A stretch of DNA of 64,000 bases from the NCBI RefSeq assembly GCF_004348995.1, contig NZ_SMKQ01000007.1, forward strand, positions 50,159-114,158, read 5' to 3'. The notes under the pieces are model-generated. The model had not been told where the DNA came from. It saw only the letters and a program-made list of their open reading frames with translations, and ran no database searches. A program made the translations under genes and the position numbers. Shown piece after piece: positions 24,682-33,611 of the stretch (position 1 is the first letter of the stretch; each line of letters starts with the position of its first letter). This DNA is from Nonomuraea terrae. GTDB lineage: Bacteria > Actinomycetota > Actinomycetes > Streptosporangiales > Streptosporangiaceae.

Positions 24682-25971
24682 GTGAAGAGATTCTCTTTCT
24701 CCCTGCAGTTGCTGCTGGGCCTGGTCCTGGGAGTCGCCCTCGGCTTCGCCGCCCGCATCTGGGACGTTGCTTGGCTGGCTACGACCCTCACCGAAGTCGG
24801 CGCGATCTTCGTCCAGCTGCTCAAGCTGGCGGTGCCGCCGCTGGTGTTCACCGCCGTTGTGGTCAGCGTCGCCAACCTCCGCAACGTCAACGGCGCGGCC
24901 AGACTCGCGAGCAAGACGCTGTTCTGGTTCCTGGCCACCGCGCTGATCGCCGTCATCGTCGGCATCGGCATCGGCCTGATCCTCAACCCCGGCCAGGGCG
25001 TCACCCTGAGCACGGCGGGCGCGAAGGCGCCCGAGCACGTCGGATCCTGGGTCGACTTCCTCACCGGCATCATCCCGACGAACATCGTCACGGCGTTCAC
25101 CGAACTCAACGTCCTCCAGATCGTCTTCCTGGGGATCGTGCTCGGCGCGGCGGCCATCGCGATCGGCGAGAAGGCTGAGCCGTTCCTCAACTTCAGCCGC
25201 TCCATCCTCGAACTGGTCCAGAAGGCGCTGTGGTGGGTCATCCGCCTGGCTCCCATCGGGACCGCCGGCCTGATCGGCAAGTCGGTCGCCACGTATGGGT
25301 GGGACTTGCTCGCGCCGCTGGCCAAGCTCAGCCTCGGCGTCTACGTCGGCTGCTTCATCGTCCTGCTGGCCGTCTACCCGACGCTGCTCTCGCTGGTCGG
25401 CAAGGTCAATCCGATCACGTTCTTCCGCAACGCGTGGCCCGCGATCGAGCTGGCCTTCGTCTCCCGCTCGTCGGTCGGCACGCTGCCGCTGACGCAGAAG
25501 GTCACGATCGAGCGTCTGGGAGTCGACCGCGACTACGCTTCCTTCGCCGTGCCGTTCGGTGCGACCACCAAGATGGACGGTTGCGCCTCGATCTACCCGG
25601 CGCTGGCGGCGATCTTCGTGGCGCAAGTGTTCGACATCCCGCTGGGCGTCGGCGAGTACCTGCTCATCGCGTTCGTCTCCGTGGTCGGCTCGGCCGCGAC
25701 GGCCGGTCTGACCGGCGCGATTGTCATGCTCACACTGACTCTGAGCACGCTGGGTCTGCCGCTCGAGGGCGTCGGCCTGCTGCTCGCCATCGACCCGATC
25801 CTTGACATGATCCGCACCGCGACCAACGTCGCGGGGCAGATCGTGGTGCCGGTCCTCGTCGCCCGCGGCGAAGGCCGTATCGACGAGGCGGTGCTCAACG
25901 CTCCCCCGCAGCCGCTCGACGAGCCTCCGGTGAGCGCGCCGCGCCCTTCCGGCGAACCGGCGATCGCATAA
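24682..25971 (+). CDS. Dicarboxylate/amino acid:cation symporter (DAACS family)
   Basis: 429 residues from the GTG at 24682; an ATG at 24655 would add nine residues but has no ribosome site, while GGAG lies upstream of the GTG. About eight helices plus the two re-entrant loops of the GltPh/DctA fold: RSSVGTLPLT is the Ser-rich hairpin HP1, and FGATTKMDGCASIYPALAA contains the cation/substrate NMDGT-like motif (here KMDGC). It imports glutamate, aspartate or C4-dicarboxylates with Na+ or H+. It is intact in the middle of decayed genes and ends in a clear terminator. Confidence 0.88.
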   Translation: MKRFSFSLQLLLGLVLGVALGFAARIWDVAWLATTLTEVGAIFVQLLKLAVPPLVFTAVVVSVANLRNVNGAARLASKTLFWFLATALIAVIVGIGIGLILNPGQGVTLSTAGAKAPEHVGSWVDFLTGIIPTNIVTAFTELNVLQIVFLGIVLGAAAIAIGEKAEPFLNFSRSILELVQKALWWVIRLAPIGTAGLIGKSVATYGWDLLAPLAKLSLGVYVGCFIVLLAVYPTLLSLVGKVNPITFFRNAWPAIELAFVSRSSVGTLPLTQKVTIERLGVDRDYASFAVPFGATTKMDGCASIYPALAAIFVAQVFDIPLGVGEYLLIAFVSVVGSAATAGLTGAIVMLTLTLSTLGLPLEGVGLLLAIDPILDMIRTATNVAGQIVVPVLVARGEGRIDEAVLNAPPQPLDEPPVSAPRPSGEPAIA

Positions 25972-25987
25972 CCTTCTCACTCGGATA

Positions 25988-26026
25988 AGCAGAGGGGACA
26001 GCCCACGCAAGGGCCGCCCCTCTGCT
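25988..26026 (+). terminator. Terminator of the symporter gene
   Basis: Perfect 10-bp inverted repeat AGCAGAGGGG / CCCCTCTGCT with a 19-base loop, starting 17 bases after the stop. Confidence 0.75.
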
Positions 26027-26042
26027 CGTGTTCTAGCAGGCG

Positions 26043-26414
26043 ATGCCGGCCAGGCGCGCTGGGAGAGGCATGCGCTGCCCCCCAGCACCCCGCCGACCCT
26101 CATCGGACGCCGCTTGGCGCGCTCGCCGGCCGCGCCACCGCACCGGAGGCCCGGCCGCGTACACAGTCCAGCGGCACCGGGTAAACGAGTTCGGCGGCAG
26201 CCACGCCCAGCGCGACGCCGTCCAGAAGACCCTGCTGGAGGGCGCCCTGCGGGCCGGCCGCCGCGCCCTGGCGCGGGTGCTGGTGAGCGAGCGGATCAGC
26301 GTGCGGCCGTCGAGCCCGTTCAACTGGCTCAAGCACGCCGCCCTCAGCGTGAGTCTCGGGAATCGCGCTGCGGCCGCAACCGCGCACGCCAAGGTGGCCG
26401 AGCTTCGCGCCTGA
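26043..26414 (+). pseudogene. TTC38-like tetratricopeptide protein, C-terminal fragment
   Basis: Residues about 45-105 read FGGSHAQRDAVQKTLLEGAL, ARVLVSERISVRPSSPF, NWLKHAALSV. This is the C-terminal signature of the TTC38 family, a TPR protein also found in actinobacteria. The upstream part of the frame is not related, so only a remnant of about 60 residues of a protein of some 400 is left. Confidence 0.6.
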
Positions 26415-26433
26415 ACGAGCATGCCGCGGCCGC

Positions 26434-27408
26434 TCACCCGTGGGCTCGCACCCTCGGGTCGAGCAACGGGTACAGCAGGTCCACCAGCAGGTTGGCGGCG
26501 GCGAAGACCGCCGCGCCGAAGAGCACGATCCCCTGGACCAGCCGCGCCGAAGAGCACGATCCCCTGGACCAGCCGCGCCGAAGAGCACGATCCCCTGGAC
26601 CAGCGGCAAGTCCTGCGCGCTGACCGCCTGTGCCGACAGCCGGCCCAGGCCCTGGCGGGAGAAGACCGTCTCGGCCACCACCGACCCGGTCAGCAGCCCT
26701 CCGACCAGCAGCCCGGCCATGGTCAGAGCGGGCGGCGCGGCGTTGCGCAGCGCGTGCCCCACCACGACGCGCAGCGCCGAGGCGCCCTTCGCTCTGGCGG
26801 TGTCGATGTACGGCTCCCGCAGGCTCTCGCGCAGGCTCTGCCCCAGCACGTGCGCCACCACTGCCGCGGCCGGCAGCGCCCGCGTGACCGCGGGCAGCAC
26901 CACACCGGGCAGGCCCGCGCCGCCCGTGGCAGGGAACCAGCGCCACCTGAAGGAGAACTGCTGCAGCAACAGCAGCCCGATCCAGAACGACGGCACCGCG
27001 ACCCTAGCGGCGGCAGTGCGGCGACCGCCTGCCACCGCCCGCGTGCGAGCCCCACCGCCAGCGCCAGTGCCACGCCCAGCAGGCCGAGCGCCAGCCCCGC
27101 CCCGGCCACCTCGGCGGGCTGGGGCACCGCCGCGCCGATCAGCTCCGTGACCGGCCGCCGGTACTGGATCGACTCCCCGAACTCGCCGCGGACCACCTCG
27201 CCCAGCCGGGCCAGGTACTGCACGGCCAGCAGCCGGTCCAGCCCCAGATCGGCGCGCATCGCGGCGAGCTCGGCGGGGCTGAGCCTGGAGCCCGGCCCGG
27301 CCAACACGCTCACGGGGTCTGCCGGCAGCCCGAACATCACGAAGAACGTCACCGTGTACGCGGCCCACAACACGAAGACGGCCTGGCCTGCGCGCCTCAG
27401 CAGATAGC
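26434..27408 (-). pseudogene. Dipeptide/oligopeptide ABC transporter permease (DppB type), frameshifted
   Basis: The N-terminal half (AAYTVTFFVMFGLPADPVS, MRADLGLDRLLAVQYLARL, GEFGESIQYRRPVTELI) and, in another frame, the C-terminal half (PSFWIGLLLLQQF, REPYIDTARAKGASALRVVV, GSVVAETVFSRQGLGRL) together form a full DppB permease. Frame breaks lie near 27005 and at the 31-bp triplication at 26517-26602, after LPLVQGIVLFGAA. The start codon is missing at its junction with the LLM relic. Confidence 0.75.
26517..26602. repeat. 31-bp tandem repeat, nearly three copies
   Basis: Units begin at 26517, 26548 and 26579 (CGAAGAGCACGATCCCCTGG plus 11 bases). The two extra copies add 62 bases, not a multiple of three, and so break the frame of the permease relic. 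Confidence 0.85.
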
Positions 27409-27412
27409 CGGA

Positions 27413-27855
27413 TCACCACTCGTCCAGCGACCGGCTCGGGAGCTCCTTGCGCAGCACCGGCGCGATGTCGGTGAAGAGCAGCTCCAGCGTCGCCCGGTAG
27501 TCCTCTTCGGCCAGAATCTCACCGTCCACGTGGATGTGCATGACCTCGTGCCCAAAGAGGCGGTGCTGCTCGGAGACCTTCTCGATGATCTGCTGCGGGC
27601 TGCCGACCAGCACCGAGCTGTTCGCGATCCAGTCCTCGACGGTGTCGTACTTGATCGAGCCCCGGTCGTAGCGCTTGTTGACCTTCAGCCTGGCCTCGAA
27701 CACCGGCCGGTACTTGGCCGCTGCCGCCTGCGAGTCGCAGTGCCCGAAGTAGCCCGCGGTGCCCGCACCCACCAGTGCCCGTGGCGGGGTCGTGGCCGTA
27801 GGCGGCGTACCGCTCGCGGTAGTGGTCGATCAGCGCCGCGAACGGGCCGGGCGTG
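27413..27855 (-). pseudogene. Luciferase-like (LLM) flavin monooxygenase, C-terminal fragment
   Basis: The open part (27413-27772) reads LVGAGTAGYFGHCDSQAAA, YRPVFEARLKVNKRYDRGS, LVGSPQQIIEKVSEQHRLFG, MHIHVDG, the C-terminal end of LLM-class oxidoreductases. Upstream in another frame comes GPFAALIDHYRERYAAYGHD, so a frameshift near 27775 splits it. Everything before is missing, replaced by a sulfatase piece on the other strand. Confidence 0.7.
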
Positions 27856-27858
27856 CGA

Positions 27859-28287
27859 TCCGGCGTGCGCGACGACCGGCTGGTCTATCAGGCGAGCATC
27901 TTCCCCACGCTCTGCGCGCTCACCGGCGTGCCAATGCCGTCCACAGTAGAGTTCCCCAGCCTGATCGAATCCGGGGACGACGATCCGGCCTTTCTGGCGT
28001 ACCGGCACCTGCAGCGCGGGTTGCGGACCCGGAGGTGGTCACTGATCGCGTACGCGCCGGCGCGCCGGATCCAGCTCTTCGACCTGATCGCCGACCCCTG
28101 GCAGACCCGGGATCTGGCGGCAGACCCGGCGTATGGCGACACCCTCCGTCGGCTGCTGGCGGCGCTGCGCCGCCGCCAGGGCGAGTTGGACGACCCGAGC
28201 GGCGGATGGGTCGACCAGATCGACGAGTCGTGGCACCGGCCGGAGGACTCCGCCGCAGGGCGTACCCAGCGTCGCCGGTTGCAGTAG
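27859..28287 (+). pseudogene. Sulfatase, C-terminal fragment
   Basis: RDDRLVYQASIFPTLCALTG, VPMPSTVEFPSLI, RGLRTRRWSLIAYAP, QLFDLIADPWQTRDLAADP and YGDTLRRLLAALRRRQGELD form the C-terminal subdomain of alkaline-phosphatase-fold sulfatases. The N-terminal catalytic part with the CxPxR formylglycine motif is absent. It precedes the organosulfur operon in the same direction. Confidence 0.7.
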
Positions 28288-28400
28288 CCAGAAGGGTGTC
28301 GATCAGCGGGCGGCGGTGAGAAGGGCGCGCACGCCGGCGTGCCAGAAGCCGTAAGGGCCGGTCTCGAAGCGAGTTCGGCCCCCTTCTGTGCATCCAGCCC

Positions 28401-28415
28401 TCTCACATGGTGAGA
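28401..28415. promoter_or_regulatory. Inverted repeat at the organosulfur operon promoter
   Basis: TCTCACATGGTGAGA: perfect 6-bp arms around ATG, ending 6 bases before the -35 element. A likely regulator-binding site. Confidence 0.45.
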
Positions 28416-28421
28416 CATTGC

Positions 28422-28450
28422 TTGACTTCCGCATTACCTACCTGAAATAT
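28422..28450 (+). promoter_or_regulatory. Promoter of the organosulfur operon
   Basis: TTGACT, 17-base spacer, AAATAT. The predicted transcription start falls on or next to the GTG of the leader peptide at 28458, so that message would be leaderless. Confidence 0.6.
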
Positions 28451-28457
28451 GGGGAAT

Positions 28458-28526
28458 GTGCCGAATCTGATCCTGACCGCCCGGCGCGTGATCGACTTCA
28501 TGCTCGTGGACAGCAGCCTCTGTTAG
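28458..28526 (+). CDS. Cys-terminated leader peptide (probable cysteine attenuator)
   Basis: 22 codons, sequence beginning MPNLILTARRVIDF and ending DSSLC before TAG. The pattern RR-x-[IV]-D-[LF]-x6-S-x-[LC] with Cys as last or near-last residue is the one seen in small leader peptides before sulfur genes in actinobacteria. Ribosome stalling at the Cys codon when cysteine is scarce is thought to open the downstream message. The GTG lies about 8 bases after the -10 box, so translation is probably leaderless. A hairpin follows at 28561. Confidence 0.6.
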   Translation: MPNLILTARRVIDFMLVDSSLC

Positions 28527-28560
28527 CGCACGGTGATCCCTCTCGCGCATCGCCGCGCTG

Positions 28561-28596
28561 GAGACGTCTCCGGTCGCCCGAGATCAAGGGCGTCTC
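28561..28596 (+). promoter_or_regulatory. RNA hairpin between leader peptide and SsuA-like gene
   Basis: GAGAC pairs with GTCTC (28592-28596) and inner GCCC with GGGC. An alternative local hairpin, GAGACGTCTC, uses the same 5' arm. Two exclusive structures would fit an attenuation switch. Confidence 0.4.
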
Positions 28597-28669
28597 ATCG
28601 TGTTCGGTGGCCGCACGCCGCCGGTTTCAGCCTGTTGCTTCCTCCCACTATTAGGGGCTCGTCATCGTC

Positions 28670-29728
28670 ATGTGGAAATCTCGTCGGCGCGTGCATATCG
28701 CGGTCTTGGCCTTGGCCATCCCGCTCCTCGGCCTGACCACCGCCTGCGGCGCATCGTCCGCTGCCGGTGGCGGATCCTCGTCCTCCGGTGGGACGGGAGC
28801 GGTGCTCAAGTTGCAGGATCCGGGTAACGCCGGGCCTCTCGCTTACGCCAAACGTGAAGGCATCCTGGAGAAACGGCTCGGCGCTGTCGGCGCGTCCGTC
28901 GAGTGGGGCGGCTCCTATGCCTCCTTCACCGCGACCATCGACGCGGTGCGCGCGGGATCGGTGAACGTCCTCGCGGGCGCCATCTCGCCCGCTGTCGGCT
29001 ACCTGGCCAACAGCCCGAACATCAAGATCTTCTCGGTCACCGACCCGATCACCGATCCGGCGGCGCCGCAGACCGATGGGCTGGTAGTGCGGCCCGACAG
29101 TCCGATCAAGTCCGTGAAGGACCTGGTCGGCAAGCAGGTCGCGGTGAACAAGGGTGGCAAGGGCGAGTATCTGCTGCTGCTCGCCCTGGAGCAGGCAGGG
29201 GTCCCGGTCGACCAGGTCAAGCGCGTCTATCTCAACCCCGACCAGGGGGCCGCGGCCTATGCGACGGGCAAGGTGGACGCCTGGTGGGCGATCGTCAAGG
29301 CCTACCCCGAGGCAGTGTCCAAGGGCGCCCGGGTGATCGTGCACGGACGCGATCTGGATGACAAGGACCTGACCATTCTCGCCGCGCGCAACGAACTGCT
29401 CGAACAGCATCCTGAGGCGGTCCACGTCTACCTCCAGGTCTTGCAGGAGTTGACCGAGGAGGCCAGGAAGACGCCGGAGAAGTTCGAGAACGTGTTCCTC
29501 GACCAGGGACCGACAGCTGTGAGCGGCGCGCGACTGGCGCACAACATCGCCACGGCCAAGTACGCCAACACCCCTCGCTACGCCACCAAGGACGACGGCG
29601 CCAACATCCAGCAGGTCGCCGACCTGTTCCGTAAGTACGGCGTGGTGTCCGCGGCCATCGACCCGGCGAACGTTCTCTTCGACCTGAAGGCGGCAGCGGG
29701 GTCACCGTCGCCGGCTTCGTCCGGGTGA
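28670..29728 (+). CDS. Sulfonate/nitrate-type ABC transporter substrate-binding lipoprotein (SsuA-like)
   Basis: 352 residues. A basic start, hydrophobic core and lipobox LTTACG near residue 25 mark a lipoprotein. The mature part is an NMT1/SsuA-type binding protein: LQDPGNAGPLAYAKREGIL, SIKS-like SPIKSVKDLVGKQVAVNKGG and VDAWWAIVKAYP. It would capture an organosulfur compound outside the cell and hand it to the permease encoded next, whose gene overlaps it by four bases (GTGA). Confidence 0.88.
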   Translation: MWKSRRRVHIAVLALAIPLLGLTTACGASSAAGGGSSSSGGTGAVLKLQDPGNAGPLAYAKREGILEKRLGAVGASVEWGGSYASFTATIDAVRAGSVNVLAGAISPAVGYLANSPNIKIFSVTDPITDPAAPQTDGLVVRPDSPIKSVKDLVGKQVAVNKGGKGEYLLLLALEQAGVPVDQVKRVYLNPDQGAAAYATGKVDAWWAIVKAYPEAVSKGARVIVHGRDLDDKDLTILAARNELLEQHPEAVHVYLQVLQELTEEARKTPEKFENVFLDQGPTAVSGARLAHNIATAKYANTPRYATKDDGANIQQVADLFRKYGVVSAAIDPANVLFDLKAAAGSPSPASSG

Positions 29729-30597
29729 CGGCCATGACCATGGAGAGAGTGCACAAGTCAGTTGAGACAGAACGGCCCGGCGCCGGCGTCTCCGATCTGG
29801 AGACCCCCAGGTATCTCGGCAGCAGGCGTCGCGCTCCGGCGCTGTCGGCCGGCGTGCGTATCGGCGTACCGCTGCTGCTGCTCATCGCCTGGTGGTACGG
29901 GTCGAGCAGCGGACGCATCCCACCGGACGTGCTGGCCGCCCCGTCCTCCGTCTTCGGCGCCTTGCGCGAGCTGATCGCGACCGGCCAGCTCACCGACTAC
30001 CTGCTCGCCTCCGCGCACCGGGCCGGGCTGGGCGTGCTCGTCGGCGCCGGGATCGGCCTGCTTCTCGGGGTCGCCGCCGGGATCGCGGCCCTGGGCGAGG
30101 AACTGGTCGATCCGACCATGCAGATGATGCGGGCTGTTCCGTTTCTCGCTCTCGTCCCGCTGTTCATCTCGTGGTTCGGAGTCGGCGAGACGTTCAAGAT
30201 CGTCTTGATCGCGGTGTCGGCGGCGACCCCGATGTACACCTACACCTACCTCGGCGTCAGGAACGTGGAGCGCAAGGTCGTCGAGGCGGCGCGTGGCTTC
30301 GGCCTGCGCGGTCACCGGCTGGCGTTCGGTGTCATCATTCCGAGCGCGCTGCCCAACATCCTGATGGCGCTGCGCATCTGCCTGTCGGTCTCGCTCACCG
30401 GACTGATCGCGGCCGAGCAGATCGGAGCAACCGAGGGCATCGGCTACCTGGTCACGCTGGCCCAGCAGTACTTCCGGATCGACTACATGGTGCTCTGCAT
30501 CCTCATCTACGCCGGCCTCGGGTTGATCTTCGACGGTGCGATCCGGCTGGTGGAGCGCCTGGCCATGCCCTGGCGCCGACACGTGGCCGCCCGATGA
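29725..30597 (+). CDS. Sulfonate-type ABC transporter permease (SsuC-like)
   Basis: 290 residues with six hydrophobic segments and the BPD-transp-1 EAA loop VVEAARGFGLRGHRLAFGVI followed by IPSALPNILMALR. IGATEGIGYLVTLAQQYFRI is the usual C-terminal part. The GTG start overlaps the SsuA-like stop; an ATG nine bases later is also possible. It forms the membrane channel for the binding protein and the ATPase at 30611. Confidence 0.9.
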   Translation: MTAMTMERVHKSVETERPGAGVSDLETPRYLGSRRRAPALSAGVRIGVPLLLLIAWWYGSSSGRIPPDVLAAPSSVFGALRELIATGQLTDYLLASAHRAGLGVLVGAGIGLLLGVAAGIAALGEELVDPTMQMMRAVPFLALVPLFISWFGVGETFKIVLIAVSAATPMYTYTYLGVRNVERKVVEAARGFGLRGHRLAFGVIIPSALPNILMALRICLSVSLTGLIAAEQIGATEGIGYLVTLAQQYFRIDYMVLCILIYAGLGLIFDGAIRLVERLAMPWRRHVAAR

Positions 30598-30610
30598 GCG
30601 AGAGGTCGCG

Positions 30611-31393
30611 ATGACTGAGCCGACGATCGGCAAGCAGCACGTAAGGCGGCGCGGCCAGAAGCCGGGCGGCACCGCATGGCCACACGCCGACGACGACCTC
30701 GCCGTACAGATCAGCGGACTGCACAAGGCCTTCGGCGCGAAGACCGTGCTGTCTGGGGTCGACCTGGAGATCCGCAAGGGCGAGTTCTTCGCCCTCCTCG
30801 GGCCGAGCGGCACCGGGAAGACCACCCTCCTCCGCATCCTGGCGGGCCTGGACGTCCCCGACGCCGGCACCGTGCTGGCGGCCCGCCGCCGTACGACGGT
30901 CTACCAGGAACCCCGGCTCATCCAGGCCAGAAGGGTGCTCGCCAACGTCACCCTCGGACTCCCGGCCGCCGCGCGGGACCCGGGGCGCCGGGCTCTGGCC
31001 GAGGTCGGGCTCGACGGGTACGGCGGGGCCTGGCCGGCCACCCTCTCCGGCGGAGAGGCGCAGCGGGTGGCCCTCGCCAGAGCCCTGGTCCGCGAACCGG
31101 AGGTGCTCCTGCTCGACGAGCCGTTCGCCGCGCTGGACGCGCTGACCCGGCTCCAGATGCAGGAGCTGGTCGCGGAGCTCTGCGCGCGGCACCGTCCGGC
31201 GGTCATCCTCGTCACGCACGACGTGGATGAGGCCGTACGGCTGGCGGACCGGGTCGCCGTGTTGCGGGAAGGGACGCTGGCCGTCGACCAGACGATCGAC
31301 CTGCCCCATCCCCGGGACCGCAACAGCCCTTCGTTCGTCGATTACCGCCGGCTGTTCCTGAGCCACCTGGGCGTCGTCCCGGCCTCGCGCTAA
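30611..31393 (+). CDS. Sulfonate-type ABC transporter ATP-binding protein (SsuB-like)
   Basis: 260 residues. Walker A GPSGTGKTTLLRIL, Q-loop VYQEPRLI, signature LSGGEAQRVALARAL, Walker B VLLLDEPFAALD and switch His in VILVTHDVDEAVRLADR are intact. The compact VYQEPRL Q-loop region is typical of SsuB/TauB. GAGAGGTC precedes the ATG, 13 bases after the permease stop. Confidence 0.92.
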   Translation: MTEPTIGKQHVRRRGQKPGGTAWPHADDDLAVQISGLHKAFGAKTVLSGVDLEIRKGEFFALLGPSGTGKTTLLRILAGLDVPDAGTVLAARRRTTVYQEPRLIQARRVLANVTLGLPAAARDPGRRALAEVGLDGYGGAWPATLSGGEAQRVALARALVREPEVLLLDEPFAALDALTRLQMQELVAELCARHRPAVILVTHDVDEAVRLADRVAVLREGTLAVDQTIDLPHPRDRNSPSFVDYRRLFLSHLGVVPASR

Positions 31394-31452
31394 CGCCCGG
31401 ATGTCGTCCACGGATTCACCTCGCATCGCTTCGACGTAGACGTAGGAGTCTC

Positions 31453-32550
31453 ATGTCATCGATAGACAAGATCTGGTACACCCGCTGCCCCGTCCCCACT
31501 GCCAGCGGCCTCGCACACAACCAGGGCTGGCTGGCCGAGGAGTTCCAGGCGGCGGGCCTGGACGTCGGCATCCTTCAGGACGCGGGACCTGAGCTGGCCA
31601 AGCACCATTTCGATCACCAGCTTCTGGGGCTGTTCAGGGAGGGCGGCAACGTGCCCGCGCTGGTGGCCCGGTCGGCGGGCGCCCCGACTCGGCTGATCGG
31701 ACTGACCTGGATCGAGGAGTGGCAGTCCATCCTGGTCCGGGCCGGCTCCGGAATCAGCGGCGCCGGGGACCTGGCCGGTGCGCGGGTCGCGCTGCCCGCG
31801 TGGGCCGAGACCCGTGCCAAGAGTTTCCCCCGCGCCATGGCCCTGCATGGGATCAAGGGCGCATTGTCGCAGGGCGGGCTGACCCTGGACGACGTCACGT
31901 TCGTGGAGGTGACTGCGCAGTCCAGCCCGTCGGTCGGCCGGGACGCGGGCGCCCGGGCGTTCTCCTGGCCGGGCATCGCCGAGTTGGCCCGCGGCGAGGT
32001 GGACGCCGTGTACGCCAAGGGCGCGCGAGCCGCGGAGCAGGCCAAGGAGATCGGTGCTGTCGTCGCCGTCGACCTGGACGCGCACCCCGACCGCCGTACC
32101 AGGGTGAACAACGGCACCCCCAGGCCGATCACGGTGCATGAACGGCTCCTGGACGAGCACCCCGATCTGGTCATCGGGTTCCTGACCCAGACGCTGCGCG
32201 CGGCCGACTGGGCGCGGGACAACCTCGACCGGGTGCGCGAGATCCTCGCCGGGGAGACACGGTCAGGGGCGGACGCCGTGGCCACCGCCTACCGGGGCGA
32301 CTTCCACCACTCGCTGCACCCTGACCTGTCGCGGGAGCGGCTGGACCTGCTGCGCATCCAGAAGGACTTCCTGCTGGTGCACGGCTTCCTCGACGCCGAC
32401 GTGGACCTCGACGCGTGGGTTGCCCGCGAACCGCTCGCCTTGGCCCGCGAGCGTCTCGACACCTCGGCGGCGCAGAGCGGTCAGCAGGGTCTGGTCCAGA
32501 GCGACTCCTCGACCGCGGCGCCGGTCCGGCCAGTCGGGGCGGTGGCGTGA
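31453..32550 (+). CDS. DszB-like desulfinase (PBP2 fold)
   Basis: 365 residues, the same length as DszB (2'-hydroxybiphenyl-2-sulfinate desulfinase) of Rhodococcus. YTRCPVPTAS matches the DszB active-site stretch YSNCPVPNAL; the three DszB catalytic residues Cys27, His60 and Arg70 line up with Cys12, His52 and Arg62 here (HHFDHQLLGLFREGGNVPAL keeps the ten-residue His-Arg spacing). There is no signal peptide, so it works in the cytosol. It should release sulfite from a sulfinate made by the monooxygenases downstream. The next gene overlaps its stop (TGATG). Substrate unknown. Confidence 0.75.
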   Translation: MSSIDKIWYTRCPVPTASGLAHNQGWLAEEFQAAGLDVGILQDAGPELAKHHFDHQLLGLFREGGNVPALVARSAGAPTRLIGLTWIEEWQSILVRAGSGISGAGDLAGARVALPAWAETRAKSFPRAMALHGIKGALSQGGLTLDDVTFVEVTAQSSPSVGRDAGARAFSWPGIAELARGEVDAVYAKGARAAEQAKEIGAVVAVDLDAHPDRRTRVNNGTPRPITVHERLLDEHPDLVIGFLTQTLRAADWARDNLDRVREILAGETRSGADAVATAYRGDFHHSLHPDLSRERLDLLRIQKDFLLVHGFLDADVDLDAWVAREPLALARERLDTSAAQSGQQGLVQSDSSTAAPVRPVGAVA

Positions 32551-33611
32551 TGGCGGCGTATCCGGACTTCCTGGTCACGGTGCCGACCCAGGGTGACGGG
32601 CGTGACCCACTGCGGCGGGACCGAGGGGAGTGGCAGCCCGGCGCACGCCGTCCCCTGCCCCCGTTCGTCACGGATCTGCGGCCCGGAGCCTCCAGCGCGT
32701 TCGACCACCTGGCCCAGGTGGGCCGAGCCGCGGAGATCGCGGCGATCGGCGGTGCGTTCGTGCCGTTCGACTCCGCCGGTGAGGAATCCTTGGTGGTCGC
32801 CGCCGGCCTGCTCAGGCAGAGCCGTCACCTGCGTGTCGTGGCCGGGTTCCACCCCGGGATCGCCACACCCGTCTACGCGGCCAAGTTCTCCGCCTCCCTC
32901 CAGCGGTTCACCGGCAACCGGCTCGGCTGGCAGCTCGACGTGGATCTCGACCCGGCCGTCGCACGATCGCAGGGGGACTTCCTTCCAGGTGCGGACCGAT
33001 ACGCGCGGGCCGAGGAGTTCCTCACCGTGGCCAAGGGCGTGTGGCACGAGGAGGGCTACACGTACGAGGGTCGCTTCTACCAGGTGCTCGCGGGTGGCTT
33101 CCAGTCACCGAACTCGGGCCTGCCGTTCCCCCGCGTCTACCTGACCGGCACCTCGCCGGAGGCGCTGGCACTCTCGGCACGTCACGCCGACGTGCACCTG
33201 TTCACCGCGGACCAGGACGTCGAGACCGGCATCGGCGAGCTGGCCGCACAGTCGGCGCAGGAAGGGCGTCCCGTCGAGTACGGCCTGCGGCTTCCCGTCC
33301 TGGCACGGGATGACGACGAGGAGGCGTGGGCGGAGGCCCGCCGGTTGTGGGACCTCGCCGGCGGCGTGGGGGAGGGCTTGCCGGACCCGGACCCGCGTAC
33401 CCGCCTGTGGGGAGGGTTCGGCCGCATCGCCGGTCCCGGCGCGTCCGGCCTGGTCGGCTCGTACGAGACTGTCGCAGCCGGACTCCGCGGCTACCTCGGC
33501 CAGGGTGTCACCACCTTCGTCCTGGAATCGCGGCCGCACATCGAGGAGACCTACCGGCTGGGCGAGCGGCTGCTGCCGCTGTTCGCTAAGGAGATCGAGC
33601 ATGTCCATTGA
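32550..33611 (+). CDS. FMN-dependent LLM monooxygenase (SsuD/DszA-like), first copy
   Basis: 353 residues of the bacterial luciferase fold. GFHPGIATPVYAAKFSASLQ, GNRLGWQLDVDL, GADRYARAEEFLTVAKGVW, YEGRFYQV and GSYETVAAGLRGYLGQGVTT are the core signatures of alkanesulfonate-monooxygenase-type enzymes, which use reduced FMN and oxygen to cleave or oxidise organosulfur compounds. The usual GGR-x-xxN motif is altered (GNRLGWQLDVDL), suggesting a different substrate from the second copy. No flavin reductase is encoded nearby. Confidence 0.85.
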   Translation: MAAYPDFLVTVPTQGDGRDPLRRDRGEWQPGARRPLPPFVTDLRPGASSAFDHLAQVGRAAEIAAIGGAFVPFDSAGEESLVVAAGLLRQSRHLRVVAGFHPGIATPVYAAKFSASLQRFTGNRLGWQLDVDLDPAVARSQGDFLPGADRYARAEEFLTVAKGVWHEEGYTYEGRFYQVLAGGFQSPNSGLPFPRVYLTGTSPEALALSARHADVHLFTADQDVETGIGELAAQSAQEGRPVEYGLRLPVLARDDDEEAWAEARRLWDLAGGVGEGLPDPDPRTRLWGGFGRIAGPGASGLVGSYETVAAGLRGYLGQGVTTFVLESRPHIEETYRLGERLLPLFAKEIEHVH

